A stretch of 64,000 nt of DNA from Viscum album (taxonomy: Eukaryota > Streptophyta > Magnoliopsida > Santalales > Viscaceae), in assembly GCA_963277665.1 (NCBI GenBank), contig OY728158.1, positions 597,890,818 to 597,954,817 on the forward strand, written 5' to 3'. The notes below the pieces were generated by a model. It was not told the origin of the DNA and did not search any database. It worked only from the letters and a program-made list of their open reading frames with translations. Position 1 is the first letter of the stretch; every line of letters starts with the position of its first letter. A program made the translations under genes and the position numbers. Shown here in pieces: positions 35,511-47,059 of the stretch.

Positions 35511-37446
35511 ATAACAGATCATGTTCTTTAATTTTATTGGTTGATTGTATTTTGACCGTAACTTATTATCTTCAATGACTTATCATTTTTGAGCCATTTA
35601 ATTTGATTAATACATACATTATATTATAATGTTTCAAGTATTAACAAATTTTCCACCCATCTCACTTTAGACAAGGAAACTTTATCTTCTCACTTATAAA
35701 CATCACATGAGTGATTTTTTGTTGTAACCCTCTTCTAATGATAAAAAAATCATGTTTATTATTTATTTAATTAGTTTTATGTTTTCTGATAGAATTTTAC
35801 AATACTGGGAATTTTGGACCAATTGTTTATGTATGACTCATCGTTGAGGTTGTCTCACCACCATGGATGTCTCACCATAATAATTGTCTCACCTCACCAA
35901 TGTCTCGCCACAAATGATGACTCAAAATTAGAGGTGAGTCACCACCTATAAAAAAATTTGTTTAAGTAATAGAATTACCTAATTTCACTTATGTTTCACA
36001 ACCAAATGAATATTTTGATAAGTATGGGATGACTCACAAAAAAAGATGTGTCAATGCCAGAACAAAAATTTAAGTAGCTATTGGAATGACCTACTAGTGA
36101 GAAGAGTCATGGCCATCCATACACACTACTCTAACCAGTCTCTGCTAGACTCATACACTTCCATTGTATCTCACCGCTTGACTTAGACACAACCAGTAAG
36201 TGTCACAGTCTAAAAGACTCACTTCCACTATTTTAGTTCATTTTGAATTAAATAGGTCTAACATCTATTTTATGGAATTCCATACCCAACATTATTTTAC
36301 AGATTATTCCTTAATTTATTGATATAGATGCATTAAAATACATTTCGGAACTATTAGTATGAGTAGAAGAGGATCTAACTAATTCCCTTTTCTTACTGGT
36401 GATAAGAGAAGAAGTAAACTCTCTCGTGTGAATTATTGGGAACATCTATGAATGGAAAAATACATGTACATGTGATGATATATTATTTTTTTGTGAATTT
36501 TTCCGTACAAAAAAAAACTATATTATTGGTAACAAATAGATGAATTGAAGAAAATTGAATAACTATACTTCTCCTTATAGTCAAAACATATGGAGTTTAC
36601 GACACTCTGTTCAACTAGAAATCTCAAAAACCCAACATGAGATTTTGTTTAAACTATATTCACGAGTAATGAGCTGCAGAGCATATCATACAGAAAAAAA
36701 CTACTTTATATACATCCTCACTTTCTTTTTCTATTCATTTATCATTAAATTACGATCAGTGTGTACATATTCTATATTTTAATTCATATATTATCTCTCA
36801 CATTAAACTTAGAGATCCTAGTTATCTTCTCAAACACCCTTTTAACTATTTTCCCATATGTTGTTTTATAGATTCGTGTGTGGTATATTTTTTACCTGTA
36901 CTCTCATGATTACTATGGTTGAGGTCAATGTGTGGCCTATAAAGTTTCCATACTATTGTATACTCAGTCTAGGTTATGGATGATTGTTTATTTTTATATA
37001 AACTACTTGGAAGCAGGTTATTTCCATGTGGAGAAGACTAAGTCTCAGCTTAAGACTGAACCAATTGTATTCATTTTTAACTGTGTGATTTTGTTTTTTA
37101 TTTTATTCAATTTCGATACATCAAATATTAATTTATTTTAAGATACATGAAAAAATAATACTTTTATTTTCAACCTTAATTAGTGTTTATATTATATTTT
37201 TATTAAAGGAATTTACCTAAAAGGATTAAATAAATATTATATATGATTTTAATTGTAATAATAAATCTTTGATAAATCTTTTAAAATGTTATGTTTTGAA
37301 TTGATTAGTTTTTTGGTTACCTATCCTATTTTAAATTAACTAGGGGGGTTTTATTTTATACCTCTTTTAAACTGAAATTTTATTGGGTACTCACTCTGAA
37401 AAACATTTTATTCACCCCCCTCTTGGGATACTCCGTATGACCAACA
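35511..37446 (+). repeat. Candidate 5' LTR region of the SIRE-like copia relic
   Basis: The stretch just left of the copia gag ends with ACCAACA at 37446, then two bases and TAGTATCAAATG, a degraded form of the initiator-Met PBS TGGTATCAGAGC. That is the expected 5' LTR/PBS junction. A cluster of GTCTCACC-type words lies at about 35840-36240; a similar cluster follows the pol end at 47060-47450. I could not align the two sides properly, so the left LTR limit is unknown. Short open frames at 36555-36782 and 36932-37141 have no family motif. Confidence 0.4.
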
Positions 37447-40221
37447 TCTAGTATCAAATGTTTAATAATTTTAATCAGTGGTTATAAAAAAGTCAACTTT
37501 GATTTTGGTTATGCTTAAATATCTTAAATTTCATTTTTTTCTAATTTTAATTATTTACGTGGATAATATACTAGAAGGTTCTTCTAACAAAATAACTCAT
37601 TACTTATATGGAAATAATTATGATCAAATTAAGATAAATTTGAAAATTCATATATATATTATGGTTTTTGAAATGTGGTTTAATCTTGAAGATTAGTATG
37701 AGTTACCTAAGACTTTTAGAAAATACTGTTCTGATGAAACCATATTTTTGTATAACAATAATTACAAAGTCAGGTATTCCATTTATTATTATTTAGGAGA
37801 TTAAAAATTCAATATAATTTCTTCTTTCAATACTAATTTTGAATGATTTAATAATTTTAATTTTTCACATGAAGGAAATAATAATGTGAAAGACATCACA
37901 TTGAATACATATGCTATTAAATATGATTACATTAATATGAAGCCTAATGAATTAATTTTTTATATGTATCTTAGGTTAAATGAAATTGTGAGCTCTATGG
38001 GATCCCTGGTAAATCCATTCTCTAGAAAGGATTAGATTATGATCCTACTCATATGTCTTCTTAAAAAATGGATTGGTACTTGAGTATCAATCAAAGAGTC
38101 TTGTGATATTATCAAGCATCCAATTTAAAAATTAATTAGTATGTTAGTGATGTATGAATAAGAACATAAATTTTAATGATAATAGGATGATACACAAAAA
38201 ATAAAATCAGTGTCTCTCAAGTATACTTCTTCCAAAAAAATAGAGAGAAACGGAATAAAAAAAGTTGAAAGATTTAGTGATAGTGATTCACCATTGGATA
38301 GTGATGAAGAAAAGGCCCATCTATCCAAAATAATAAAGAAGTTATATAGGAAGAAGAAACTCTTCAGAAAGCCTACCTATAAATTAAAGTATGAAAGAAA
38401 TGGAAACTAGAATAAATATTGAAAAATGGATGATAATAAAAATGAAATAACCTATTATGATTTCACGCGCAAAGTACTTTTAGAATTATATTATCTAAAA
38501 TTAATATTTAGAAATAAATATGAGGAAAATGATAGAATGTTCTATAAATACATGAAATAAACATTGAGTGACTCTAAAAAAACTCCAATGACTAAGAATC
38601 TAATCTAAAGAGAATTCTAATAGAGCCAAAATGTTCTTCATGAATGATGTATCTGAGGTACCTAATATATCATCTGTGGTTATTTCTCACAAATTTGAAA
38701 ATTGACAAATTGATGATTATACGTCTCAATAGGAAATGTTTTAAAACATAAAAATGATTCATTATACATTCAATTAACCTATGGGTAGATATAATATTAT
38801 AAAGAAACAACATGTTCTTTCTACCAGTATAAAAACAGATATTACTATTGAAAAAGAGAATAAATATTAGTTTTTAGGGGAGAAAAATTTACATAAATTG
38901 TTTAAATAAAAACATAATAATGATTTGGAAAGATTTACTAATGTTATTGAAACTCTAACTCAAATATTAAGAAATTAGATTTCTCCAAAGTTTTATATAG
39001 GTCTAGTATACAATGATAGACATTGAAGAATAGTTAAGAGACCATTTGTACCTAAATCTGAATTTTAAAGCTCTATATCCAGTTATTTTTCTAAAGGAAT
39101 AAATAAATTGTTTCTTTCAAAATGATTAGAGTATGTTTATAAGAGACATGTTAAAAAAATGTGGATTCCCAGACCTTGATTACAAACACAACTTGACCCA
39201 AGAAAATATATATTCCAAGATCATTCTATGTATAAATTTTTTCATATAGGAAAGCTTCTTAAATACCTCATATAAAAGTATATTGTACTTAGATAGAGGA
39301 TTTTAAAGGCACATTATAGAAGAATACACAAGTTTTATGGGTATAATAAAGGTTGACAGTGCTCGTGTCACCTTTGGTGATAATGATAAAGGAAAAATCA
39401 TCATCCTTGGCCAAATTGGTAGCCCCAATTATACATTAATATCCAAAGTATTTTTTTATGGTTTGAAATGTAATATTCATATCATCTCCCAACTACTTGA
39501 AGATGGTTTTCCTATTAAATTTTTAAATAAATCATGTATTGTTTTTTATTCAAATGATACTTTAGTTTTTATTGCTTTATGAAATGAAAATTTTTATGTT
39601 ATTGATCTTAATTCTTTGATTACCAAAAAAATTTCTTACTTGATGTCCTTCCAGAAAGAACATTGGATTTGGCATAGTAGAGTAGGACACTATAATATTC
39701 ACTCACTTATTAATATTACTAGGAAAGGATTAGTCAACGATTCACTACAACATTGGATCCCAAAAAAATATCTTTAACCCCTTTCCAAAAGGGAAACAAC
39801 ACAATATTTCTTTTAAATCAATGAAATAAGTTTACAATTCTCAACTTATTAAGTTAATTCATATGGATTTATTTGAACTAACCAGAATTTATAGTCTAAA
39901 TGTTAATTTCTATGTTTGCGTACAAATAGTTTAATTTTATAGGTATACTTGCATATTATTTTTATCTCACAAAAGTGAAGCCTATTGTTATTTTACAAAT
40001 TATTCTAGATCTATGGAAACAATTAAGTGTAATTGTAATTAAGACTTTAAGAATTGATCCTGATAGTTAGTTTTAAAATCATGAATTTGAACCCCTTTGT
40101 TCAGGAAATGGTTATATTCAAAACTTATCTACTCCTAAGAAACCTCATAAAAATGAATTTATTGAAATAATGAATAGAATACATCATAAAATATCATGTA
40201 GTACTCTTAATGAATATGACT
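37447..40221 (+). pseudogene. SIRE-like Ty1/copia relic, 5' part (gag to integrase)
   Basis: Reading + strand across stops: gag near 37490-38410, with MKPNELIFYMYLRLNEIVSS (like the UBN2/gag text MxxxESISxMYxRFNEIVNS) and a Lys/Asp-rich tail at 38210-38410. The gag-pre-integrase domain is in the clean frame 39337-39582, VTFGDNDKGKIIILGQIGSP then GLKCNIHIISQL. The integrase zinc region includes HWIWHSRVGHYN near 39661. The first catalytic aspartate is in IHMDLFELTR near 39860. The integrase continues to the end of this segment, where the TR-GAG element interrupts it. Many stops make it inactive. Confidence 0.8.
40217..40221. repeat. Left target-site duplication of the TR-GAG element
   Basis: TGACT, repeated exactly at 44934-44938 on the other side of the element. 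Five bp is the usual copia-type duplication length. It proves 40222-44933 entered as one unit. Confidence 0.95.
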
Positions 40222-40925
40222 TGTTGGGTCGGAACAAAACAAGGAATGATGGCAAGAGGGGGGGTGAATTGCCTTTTAAAAAAAAGATTAAGAAATAAAA
40301 AAATCAAAGTAAAGTGCAGCGGAAATAAAGAGGCAATCACACAAGAAATTGATAACGGAGTTCGGCCAAAACCCGGCCTACGTCTCCGCTCCCAACTCAA
40401 CCGTTGAGAGATTCCTACCGCTTGCTTTTCAATGGTTTTAGCAAGAAACCCACTAGGCTTTGAGGTAGCACTAGGACCTATTACAGCTTGCTTTTATTGG
40501 TTAAGCAAGAACCCACTTACTTTTAATGGTTATGTAAGAACCCACTATCCTTCTTACAGGTGAAGGATAGCTCACCTATGTCTCAAGCTATTTAAAGGAA
40601 ATCTTGGCAACCTTTTCACACCTTAGTGGTGATGTGAAACCCAAAAGAAGGAGGGATAGAAAAGAGTTTGGGGTTTGTAGGCACAAACCCAAAATTAAAG
40701 CTCAAAATAAATAAAACACGAAAAACCGTGATTGGGAAGACTTGGGCGCCAATTGGATGTTGGAGTTGATGTAGTGTGCTTTCCCAAGCTTCTTGAGTGG
40801 TGCTCTTGGATGTGGAAATGGATGGAGCACTTGGGGTTCTCTTGGAACAATCCGCCGGAGCTTCGCCAAAATGATCAACAATGTGTCCGGTGGCTTGGGT
40901 GTAGTTCCGGGGCTTCCTAGGCCTT

Positions 40926-40933
40926 TATTTATA
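40926..40933 (-). promoter_or_regulatory. TATA box of the 3' LTR (TR-GAG element)
   Basis: TATAAATA on the - strand within CCTATAAATAAAGG. It is about 120 bp downstream of the palindrome array in element direction and identical at 44400-44407 in the other LTR. Confidence 0.7.
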
Positions 40934-41051
40934 GGCTAGGAACCCTCAAGTATCCGTTGGAGGGCTTTGGAGCCGTTGGAAAAGGCCTCGGAGCCGTTGG
41001 GAGGCTTTTGGAGTTGACTGGTCAAAGCCAACGGCTAGTTTGACCAGTGCT

Positions 41052-41305
41052 ACCGGCTGGCCGGTGCAGGGCCACCGGCTGGCCGGTGCCTTGACAGTGG
41101 CTGAGTCTTCTTTTCCAGGCACCACCGGTCGACCGGTGCCAGAGCCACCGGCTGGCCGGTGGTGAGGCAGTAGCAAACCCTGTTCATTCTGGGTGCCACC
41201 GGCTGGCCGGTGCTTGGCCACCGGTTGGCCGGTGTGGAGGCAGTGGCTCTGCCTTTTTCCCAGAGTCCACCGGCCGACCGGTGGTGAAGCCACCGGTTGG
41301 CCGGT
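41052..41305. repeat. Eight ACCGGYYGRCCGGT palindromes in U3 (left LTR)
   Basis: Copies start at 41052, 41074, 41124, 41147, 41198, 41220, 41269 and 41292. The one at 41124 (ACCGGTCGACCGGT) is a perfect 14-bp palindrome; the rest differ at the central bases. They lie upstream of the TATA box in element direction. The matching array in the other LTR is at 44526-44779, with one copy altered to ACCAGTTGGCCGGT. Confidence 0.95.
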
Positions 41306-41459
41306 GGACTGATTTTCAGTCCACTTGATGTCCATTCTTGGGCAATCTTCTTGGCAACCTTGTGCCTATCATTCACAAACACTTCAAACAATATTAGACA
41401 AAGATGAGAGTGATTGTGATCATGAAAATTAAACCTCGAGGGGTTCGAGAGGTACAACA

Positions 41460-41470
41460 ATCTCCCCCTA
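41460..41470 (-). other. Polypurine tract of the TR-GAG element
   Basis: On the - strand TAGGGGGAGAT directly precedes the LTR start TGTTGTACC. This is the expected primer site for plus-strand synthesis and is intact, which fits recent activity. Confidence 0.8.
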
Positions 41471-41955
41471 TTTTGATGATCACAATCACCGAAACAAACA
41501 ATGAAAAATACTAAAATTGAAAGGAAATTCTTAAGCATGATGAAAAGGATTCTCCCCCAATCAATCAAGAAATTTCTCCCCCTTTGTGATTATCAAAATA
41601 GAATGGGGCATAAAACTTGATTGAGGGATTCGATGAAAAACGAGATTTTAAAACAATTGAAAATGATACTAATTGTTGGAAATTTTGAAATGAAAAATTG
41701 AATTGAAAAAATTTGAATAACAGTTTGAATTGAAAGTTTTGAATCAAAAACCAATTGAAATTCGAAATTTGAAACCAAATGAAATTTTTGAAATTGAGAG
41801 TTTTGAAAAATCGATACCAACTGTTGGATATTTAAAAAAGAAAATTTAAAAGAAAATTTGAATTTCAAAGCCAAGTGTTGAGTTTGAAATGAAAACTTTG
41901 AATACACAACAAGGCTTAAAAAAAATCCTAACTCCCCCTAAATAAAAACAAAGAA

Positions 41956-43632
41956 TCACTGGGGAGTGGTTTTTGAAACCGAAACAAATTTAGGCCCGGA
42001 GAGACTTGCCAAAAGGGATTTTTCAATCCAAATTTGTTTCATGGCGGGTCTTCTCCTATAAAATTCATCGGAATAGAAAATCGATTTGGGTTGGCCGTAC
42101 CGGGCGTTTTTGCAATTACACTCATAAATGAGGTGCCCGGGTTTTTTGCAATAATTACAAAATTTAAAGCTAGAGCTCCCCCTTACAAAAACAGTGGGTG
42201 CATGGGAGGAGGAGGCTTGGTTGGTATAGCCAAGTCCATTGGTGGTTCGGGAAACCCTTTGTGAACCAAGCAAATTGTTCAAATTTTGTTCACCTTGGGT
42301 GAACTTGGCTAGGGTCTCTCTAAGGTCTTTGATGGTTGATTCCATGGAATCAACATTTGGAAAATTTTGGATTTTAAGGGTGAGTTCCTCCTTCTCTTTA
42401 AGAAGTTGGTCTTTTTCGGAGGAGAGTTTTTTGAAAGACTTTTTTAAAGCAACAAATTTTGAAGATAATTCATGAAAACCTTTTTCTAATTGGTCTCTAG
42501 CAAATGAGAGTTCTTCATAAGATAAATGATTTAAAGAATTGGAATTTGAAGAGCAAGAGGAGGAGGAATCGGAAGAAGTTACCTCATGGAATGCCATTAG
42601 GCATTTTGTACCTTGGTCGCTCGAGGAGGAGGAGGATGATGATGAGGTGTCACTCCATGTGGCCTTGAGGACCTTTTTCTTTCCTTTCTCCTTTGGCGTG
42701 GCCCGTTTCTTGTTGAGTGGGCAATCGGGCTTGTAATGGCCCTTTTCGCCGCACCCGTAGCATTTCACCTTGGGCTCGACTTTTGCGGTGGGTTCTTGCT
42801 TTCGATGCTTGCGGGATTTCTTCTTTTTTTGCTTCTTCATAAATTTATGCATTTGGCGGGCGAGATTCTCCATTTCCGAGTCGCCGCTTGATGATGAGGA
42901 AGATGAGGAAGGAGATGAGGAAGAAGATGAGGAGTAGCTTACTTCCTTTTGTACCTTGAGGGCGATGTTCTTTGGAGTTTTGATTGGTGTGCCCTCCTTT
43001 TGTGCTTGCCTCCTCATGGTGATCTCGTACGTCATTAGGGATCCGATGAGCTCCTCTACCGGCATATTTTTGACGTCCTTAGCTTCTTGGATCGCCGTCA
43101 CCTTTGGTGCCCATGAGCTCGGAAGGACCCATAGGATCTTTTTAACCATCGTTTCTGCGGAAACATCATCACCAAGGGACTTTCTCCCATTTCACACGTC
43201 AGTAAATCTAGTAAACATTTCAGAAATAGATTCATTTGGGTGCATAGAAAAAGACTCAAAATCCTGACGGTACATGTCCAATCGAGTATCCTTTACTTTG
43301 TTGGTCCCCTCATGGGTAACCTCCAAAAGTTTCCAGATTTCATGTGCGGAGGTGCATGTGGAAACTCGATTGAACTCATTTCGGTCAAGGCCGCAATGGA
43401 GAGCATTCATGGCTTTGCCATCAAGCTCGAAATTTCTAATGTCGGCTTGGGTCCATTTGGATTCATCGGGAGAGGAGAGGGTGTAACCTTGCATGACTAT
43501 TTTATAAATGGGATAACCTATACTTCTAAGAAAGGTGGTCATGCGGGTTTTCCAATAATTATAGTCGGACCCATCAAAAAATGGAGCCCGACCCAATGAG
43601 AGGCCCTCGGGGGCGAAAGAGGTTGATGCCAT
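41956..43632 (-). pseudogene. gag: gag of the TR-GAG element, one in-frame stop
   Basis: From MASTSFAPEGLSLGRAPFFD at 43632 one frame runs 559 codon positions to a TAG at 41956. It is interrupted only by TGA at 43192-43194, near codon 147. Residues about 15-35 carry the copia gag start motif (FDGSDYNYWKTRM). The UBN2-type capsid region follows, including YRQDFESFSMHPNESISEMF before the stop and PKVTAIQEAKDV after it. Then come a poly-serine tract, a zinc knuckle CYGCGEKGHYKPDC (42740-42790), a long charged coiled-coil-like segment, and a second knuckle CNYCKKPGHLIYEC (42110-42160). Gag should form the particle and bind element RNA. Because the insertion is young, the stop may be recent or may be a sequencing or consensus artefact. 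Whether other copies lack the stop decides if this is a pseudogene. Confidence 0.88.
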
Positions 43633-43680
43633 CTTAATGGATCTTGAATTTGAAACCTTTTAAGGTATTACTCAAATTAT

Positions 43681-43693
43681 CCCTCTGATACCA
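43681..43693 (-). other. Primer binding site of the TR-GAG element (initiator-Met tRNA type)
   Basis: On the - strand, two bases after the 5' LTR end, TGGTATCAGAGGG matches the plant initiator methionine tRNA complement TGGTATCAGAGC over eleven bases. This primer is typical of plant Ty1/copia elements. Confidence 0.9.
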
Positions 43694-44399
43694 ATTGTTG
43701 GGTCGGAACAAAACAAGGAATGATGGCAAGAGGGGGGGTGAATTGCCTTTTAAAAAAAAGATTAAGAAATAAAAAAATCAAAGTAAAGTGCAGCGGAAAT
43801 AAAGAGGCAATCACACAAGAAATTGATAACGGAGTTCGGCCAAAACCCGGCCTACGTCTCCGCTCCCAACTCAACCGTTGAGAGATTCCTACCGCTTGCT
43901 TTTCAATGGTTTTAGCAAGAAACCCACTAGGCTTTGAGGTAGCACTAGGACCTATTACAGCTTGCTTTTATTGGTTAAGCAAGAACCCACTTACTTATAA
44001 TGGTTAAGTAAGAATCCACTATCCTTCTTACAGGTGAAGGATAGCTCACCTATGTCTCAAGCTATTTAAAGGGAAGCTTGGCAACCTTTTCACACCTTAG
44101 TGGTGATGTGAAACCCAAAAGAAGGAGGGATAGAAAAGAGTTTGGGGTTTGTAGGCACAAACCCAAAATTAAAGCTCAAAATAAATAAAACACGAAAAAC
44201 CGTGATTGGGAAGACTTGGGCGCCAATTGGATGTTGGAGTTGATGTAGTGTGCTTTCCCAAGCTTCTTGAGTGGTGCTCTTGGATGTGGAAATGGATGGA
44301 GCACTTGGGGTTCTCTTGGAACAATCCGCCGGAGCTTCGCCAAAATGATCAACAATGTGTCTGGTGGCTTGGGTGTAGTTCCGGGGCTTCCTAGGCCTT

Positions 44400-44407
44400 T
44401 ATTTATA
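44400..44407 (-). promoter_or_regulatory. TATA box of the 5' LTR (TR-GAG element)
   Basis: TATAAATA on the - strand, the likely core promoter for the element RNA that includes gag. Start is expected about 30 bp to the left. Confidence 0.7.
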
Positions 44408-44525
44408 GGCTAGGAACCCTCAAGTATCCGTTGGAGGGCTTTGGAGCCGTTGGAAAAGGCCTCGGAGCCGTTGGGAGGCTTTTGGAGTTGACTGGTCAAA
44501 GCCAACGGCTAGTTTGACCAGTGCT

Positions 44526-44779
44526 ACCGGCTGGCCGGTGCAGGGCCACCGGCTGGCCGGTGCCTTGACAGTGGCTGAGTCTTCTTTTCCAGGCACCACC
44601 GGTCGACCGGTGCCAGAGCCACCGGCTGGCCGGTGGTGAGGCAGTAGCAAACCCTGTTCATTCTGGGTGCCACCGGCTGGCCGGTGCTTGGCCACCGGTT
44701 GGCCGGTGTGGAGGCAGTGGCTCTGCCTTTTTCCCAGAGTCCACCGGCCGACCGGTGGTGAAGCCACCAGTTGGCCGGT
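44526..44779. repeat. Palindrome array in U3 (right LTR)
   Basis: Same eight positions as in the left LTR, offset by 3474. The last copy has one C-to-T type change on the other strand (ACCAGTTGGCCGGT). Confidence 0.95.
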
Positions 44780-44933
44780 GGACTGATTTTCAGTCCACTT
44801 GATGTCCATTCTTGGGCAATCTTCTTGGCAACCTTGTGCCTATCATTCACAAACACTTCAAACAATATTAGACAAAGATGAGAGTGATTGTGATCATGAA
44901 AATTAAACCTCGAGGGGTTCGAGAGGTACAACA

Positions 44934-44938
44934 TGACT
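44934..44938. repeat. Right target-site duplication of the TR-GAG element
   Basis: TGACT, exact copy of 40217-40221. Confidence 0.95.
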
Positions 44939-47020
44939 TACCTCTCTACTTTTGGTAAGAGGCTTTGAGCATAGCCTTCTCTATAATCAATATATTTTTA
45001 ATTAGTCCAATCTTGAAGAAAATCCCTTTTGTGATTTGGAATAGTATAAATTCTATGGTTAATTACATTAAATTATTTGTTTTTAATATATTTATTATTA
45101 ACACTAAGGATAATATTCACAAATTTTCCTCTAAAAGTTATGAAGGATTTTTTCTGGGTTATTAAACCATTAGTAAATATTATAGTATTTTAAATAAAAA
45201 GACCAAGATTGTGGGAGATTATGTTCAAATAAAATCTTTTGAGATAGATTTATTTTACCATAATAATTATTTGTAAAATATTTAGGACAATGTATCATCT
45301 TTGAAATTAAATTCCAAAACCAACTGATTCTGCTGCAAAGAAAGAATAAATATCATCCAGTCCTGATGGACTTCTAGAACCAGAACCTAGACTTATAGAA
45401 AATCCTGAGGTGACAAGACCCACTTTCCTTAGAAAACATAGAACCCCAAATTACCATAATTTATATGTTATGGTTGGATACCTAGATAGAGGCATAGAGA
45501 CTAGATATTATCTATGAAATTTGGTTGAACATCACTCTTTCTTGTCACAGAAAAAACAAAAAAAACATCAATGATGTAATTAATGATTAATTATGGGTAA
45601 TAGATTTTCAATAACAAATAAATCAATTTGAAAGATATAAATTTTGTTAACTTATTGATAGACCAAAATACAATTTTAGAAATGGATCTAAATGGGGGTT
45701 TGGAAACAAGGTTGATGAATCAGGCATGATGGTAAGAAATAAGGCTAAACTAGTTTCACGAGGATATAGTCAAGAAGAACGAATAGATTGAGATGAGACA
45801 TTTGAACCAATATCAAGACAAGAATCCATTATGATTAAACATTCATATATGACCCATAAATATAGAAAATTTTATCAAATGGATATCAATGTTTAATTCT
45901 TAAATGGGTATATAGTTGAGGTTTTTTTGTTGAACAACCCCCTGTTTTTCAAAATCCACAATTTCCAAATTGTGATTTTATATTGACAAAATATTTTATG
46001 GTATGAAACAATAAACTATATATTGAGTTGATAGTCTCAAAACTTTTCTTATTTCAAAAGGTTTTATAAAATGTATAGTATATCGAACAATTTTTATAAA
46101 ACAAATTATAGGATGTTATTATTGTACCAATTTATATAGATGATATTAATTTTCGATCATCAAAAAATAAAATTAATTATTTTTTGAAAATGATTCAAAA
46201 TGAATACAAAATTAATTTTATAGGAGAACTAAAATTATTTCTTGGTTTTCATATTTTTCAAAGTAACGAATGAATTATTTTGAGCCAAAGTAAATACACT
46301 AAGGATATTTTAAATTTTTTTAATCTGTATAGCACTAAGTGTAGTGATGTAGCTATGATTACTACCTCTATGTTGGATCTTGATGAAGCTAGGAAACAAG
46401 TCGATAAAACTAGTTATAAATGTGTGATTAAAAGTATTCTATACTTGAATACTATCTAACTAGATATTATGTTTTGTGTGTGTATGTGTGCTCATTTTCA
46501 AGAAAACCCAAAATAGTGAAACATACCTATTGTACGAAAAATTTTAAAATGCATCAAAGATATGACTAATTTAAGATTTTTCTATTTAAGAGGATAATAA
46601 TTTTACACAGTTTTTTTCTGTTGTGTATTTTTGAATATTTTTGTTATATAGAAATTGAACCTCTGAAACATGTAACCTTTTAGGCAAGTCTCTAGTTTCA
46701 TGTTGTAGTAATAACCCCATAATATTTAACTATCTACTGCTGAAGATAAATACTTTGTTACAGGTGGTTGTTGTGCACAATTTTTATGAGTGAAACACAC
46801 TTTAAAAGACTACAGATATCAACTCTAACATTTCCCTATAAATTTTAATAATTTTATTGCTATAAATATTTCTAATAACCCTATAACACATTCTAGGACA
46901 AAACATATCGATGTATGGTATCACTTTTTTAGAGATAATTTTCTAAAGGGTGATATAACACTTGAATACATAGAAAATAAACATCAATTTTTTTATATTT
47001 TTACCAGTACTTTGAATTGA
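44934..47020 (+). pseudogene. SIRE-like Ty1/copia relic, 3' part (integrase end, RT, RNase H)
   Basis: Continues the relic interrupted by the TR-GAG element. Integrase C-terminal text in the clean frame 44965-45165 includes FIINTKDNIHKFSSKSYEGF, then FLGY, matching the SIRE-type ILNTKDNLGKFDxKSDEG block. RT begins near 45735 with KARLVA-like text (KAKLVSRGYSQEERID), then DETFEPISRQESI. The YIDD catalytic box is at 46133-46144, followed by FIGELKLFLGFHIFQSNE near 46215-46275. RNase H end near 46890-46990 reads TKHIDVWYHFFRDNFLKGDI. Stops occur throughout. It is much older than its TR-GAG insert. Confidence 0.85.
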
Positions 47021-47059
47021 AAGAGAATGAATAACATTAGTCGTGATTTAGGTGTGATA

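Larger units (their letters stand above)
40222..41459 (-). repeat. 3' LTR of the TR-GAG element
   Basis: 1238 bp, same length as the other copy. It holds eight ACCGGYYGRCCGGT palindromes, a TATA box, and GC-rich U3 sequence contrasting with the AT-rich surroundings. By-eye differences from the other copy lie around 40522-40542 (three), 40600-40606 (two), 40887 and 41296. Open frames 40946-41335 and 41050-41568 are produced by the palindrome array and are not credible genes. Confidence 0.95.
40222..44933 (-). mobile_element. Young non-autonomous LTR element with gag only (TR-GAG type)
   Basis: A 4712-bp element with 1238-bp LTRs at 40222-41459 and 43696-44933, ending TGTTG...CAACA and flanked by TGACT duplications. 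In element direction (right to left) it has a PBS (43681-43693), a gag gene (43632 down to 41956), and a purine tract (about 41460-41470). The 2236-bp interior has no protease, integrase, RT or RNase H, so it depends on another element's enzymes. This matches the class called TR-GAG (terminal-repeat retrotransposons with GAG domain). The LTRs differ at about seven sites by eye, so insertion is recent relative to every other element here. It sits antisense inside the integrase of a SIRE-like copia relic, whose reading frame resumes beyond it. Confidence 0.92.
43696..44933 (-). repeat. 5' LTR of the TR-GAG element
   Basis: 1238 bp, nearly identical to 40222-41459 at a constant offset of 3474. 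Element-strand ends are TGTTGTACC and CCCAACA. It carries its own palindrome array and TATA box. Open frames 44420-44809 and 44524-44934 are products of the GC-rich array. Confidence 0.95.

Noticed and set aside
35511..35515. An LTR end at 35507 (TGTCA) for the Ogre-like element
   Set aside because: Ending at 35510 gives TGTT...AACA termini and a 4-of-5 target duplication (ATCAC/ATAAC); ending at 35507 gives neither.
40946..41568. Two - strand open frames (129 and 172 codons) rich in TGQPVA/RPAGG text, repeated at 44420-44934
   Set aside because: They lie wholly or mostly in the LTR U3 and arise from the GC-rich ACCGGYYGRCCGGT palindromes in different frames. No gene is expected there and the text is a simple repeat.
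42034..43599. Several + strand open frames opposite the TR-GAG gag
   Set aside because: They are antisense shadows of gag, which has zinc knuckles and capsid motifs on the - strand.
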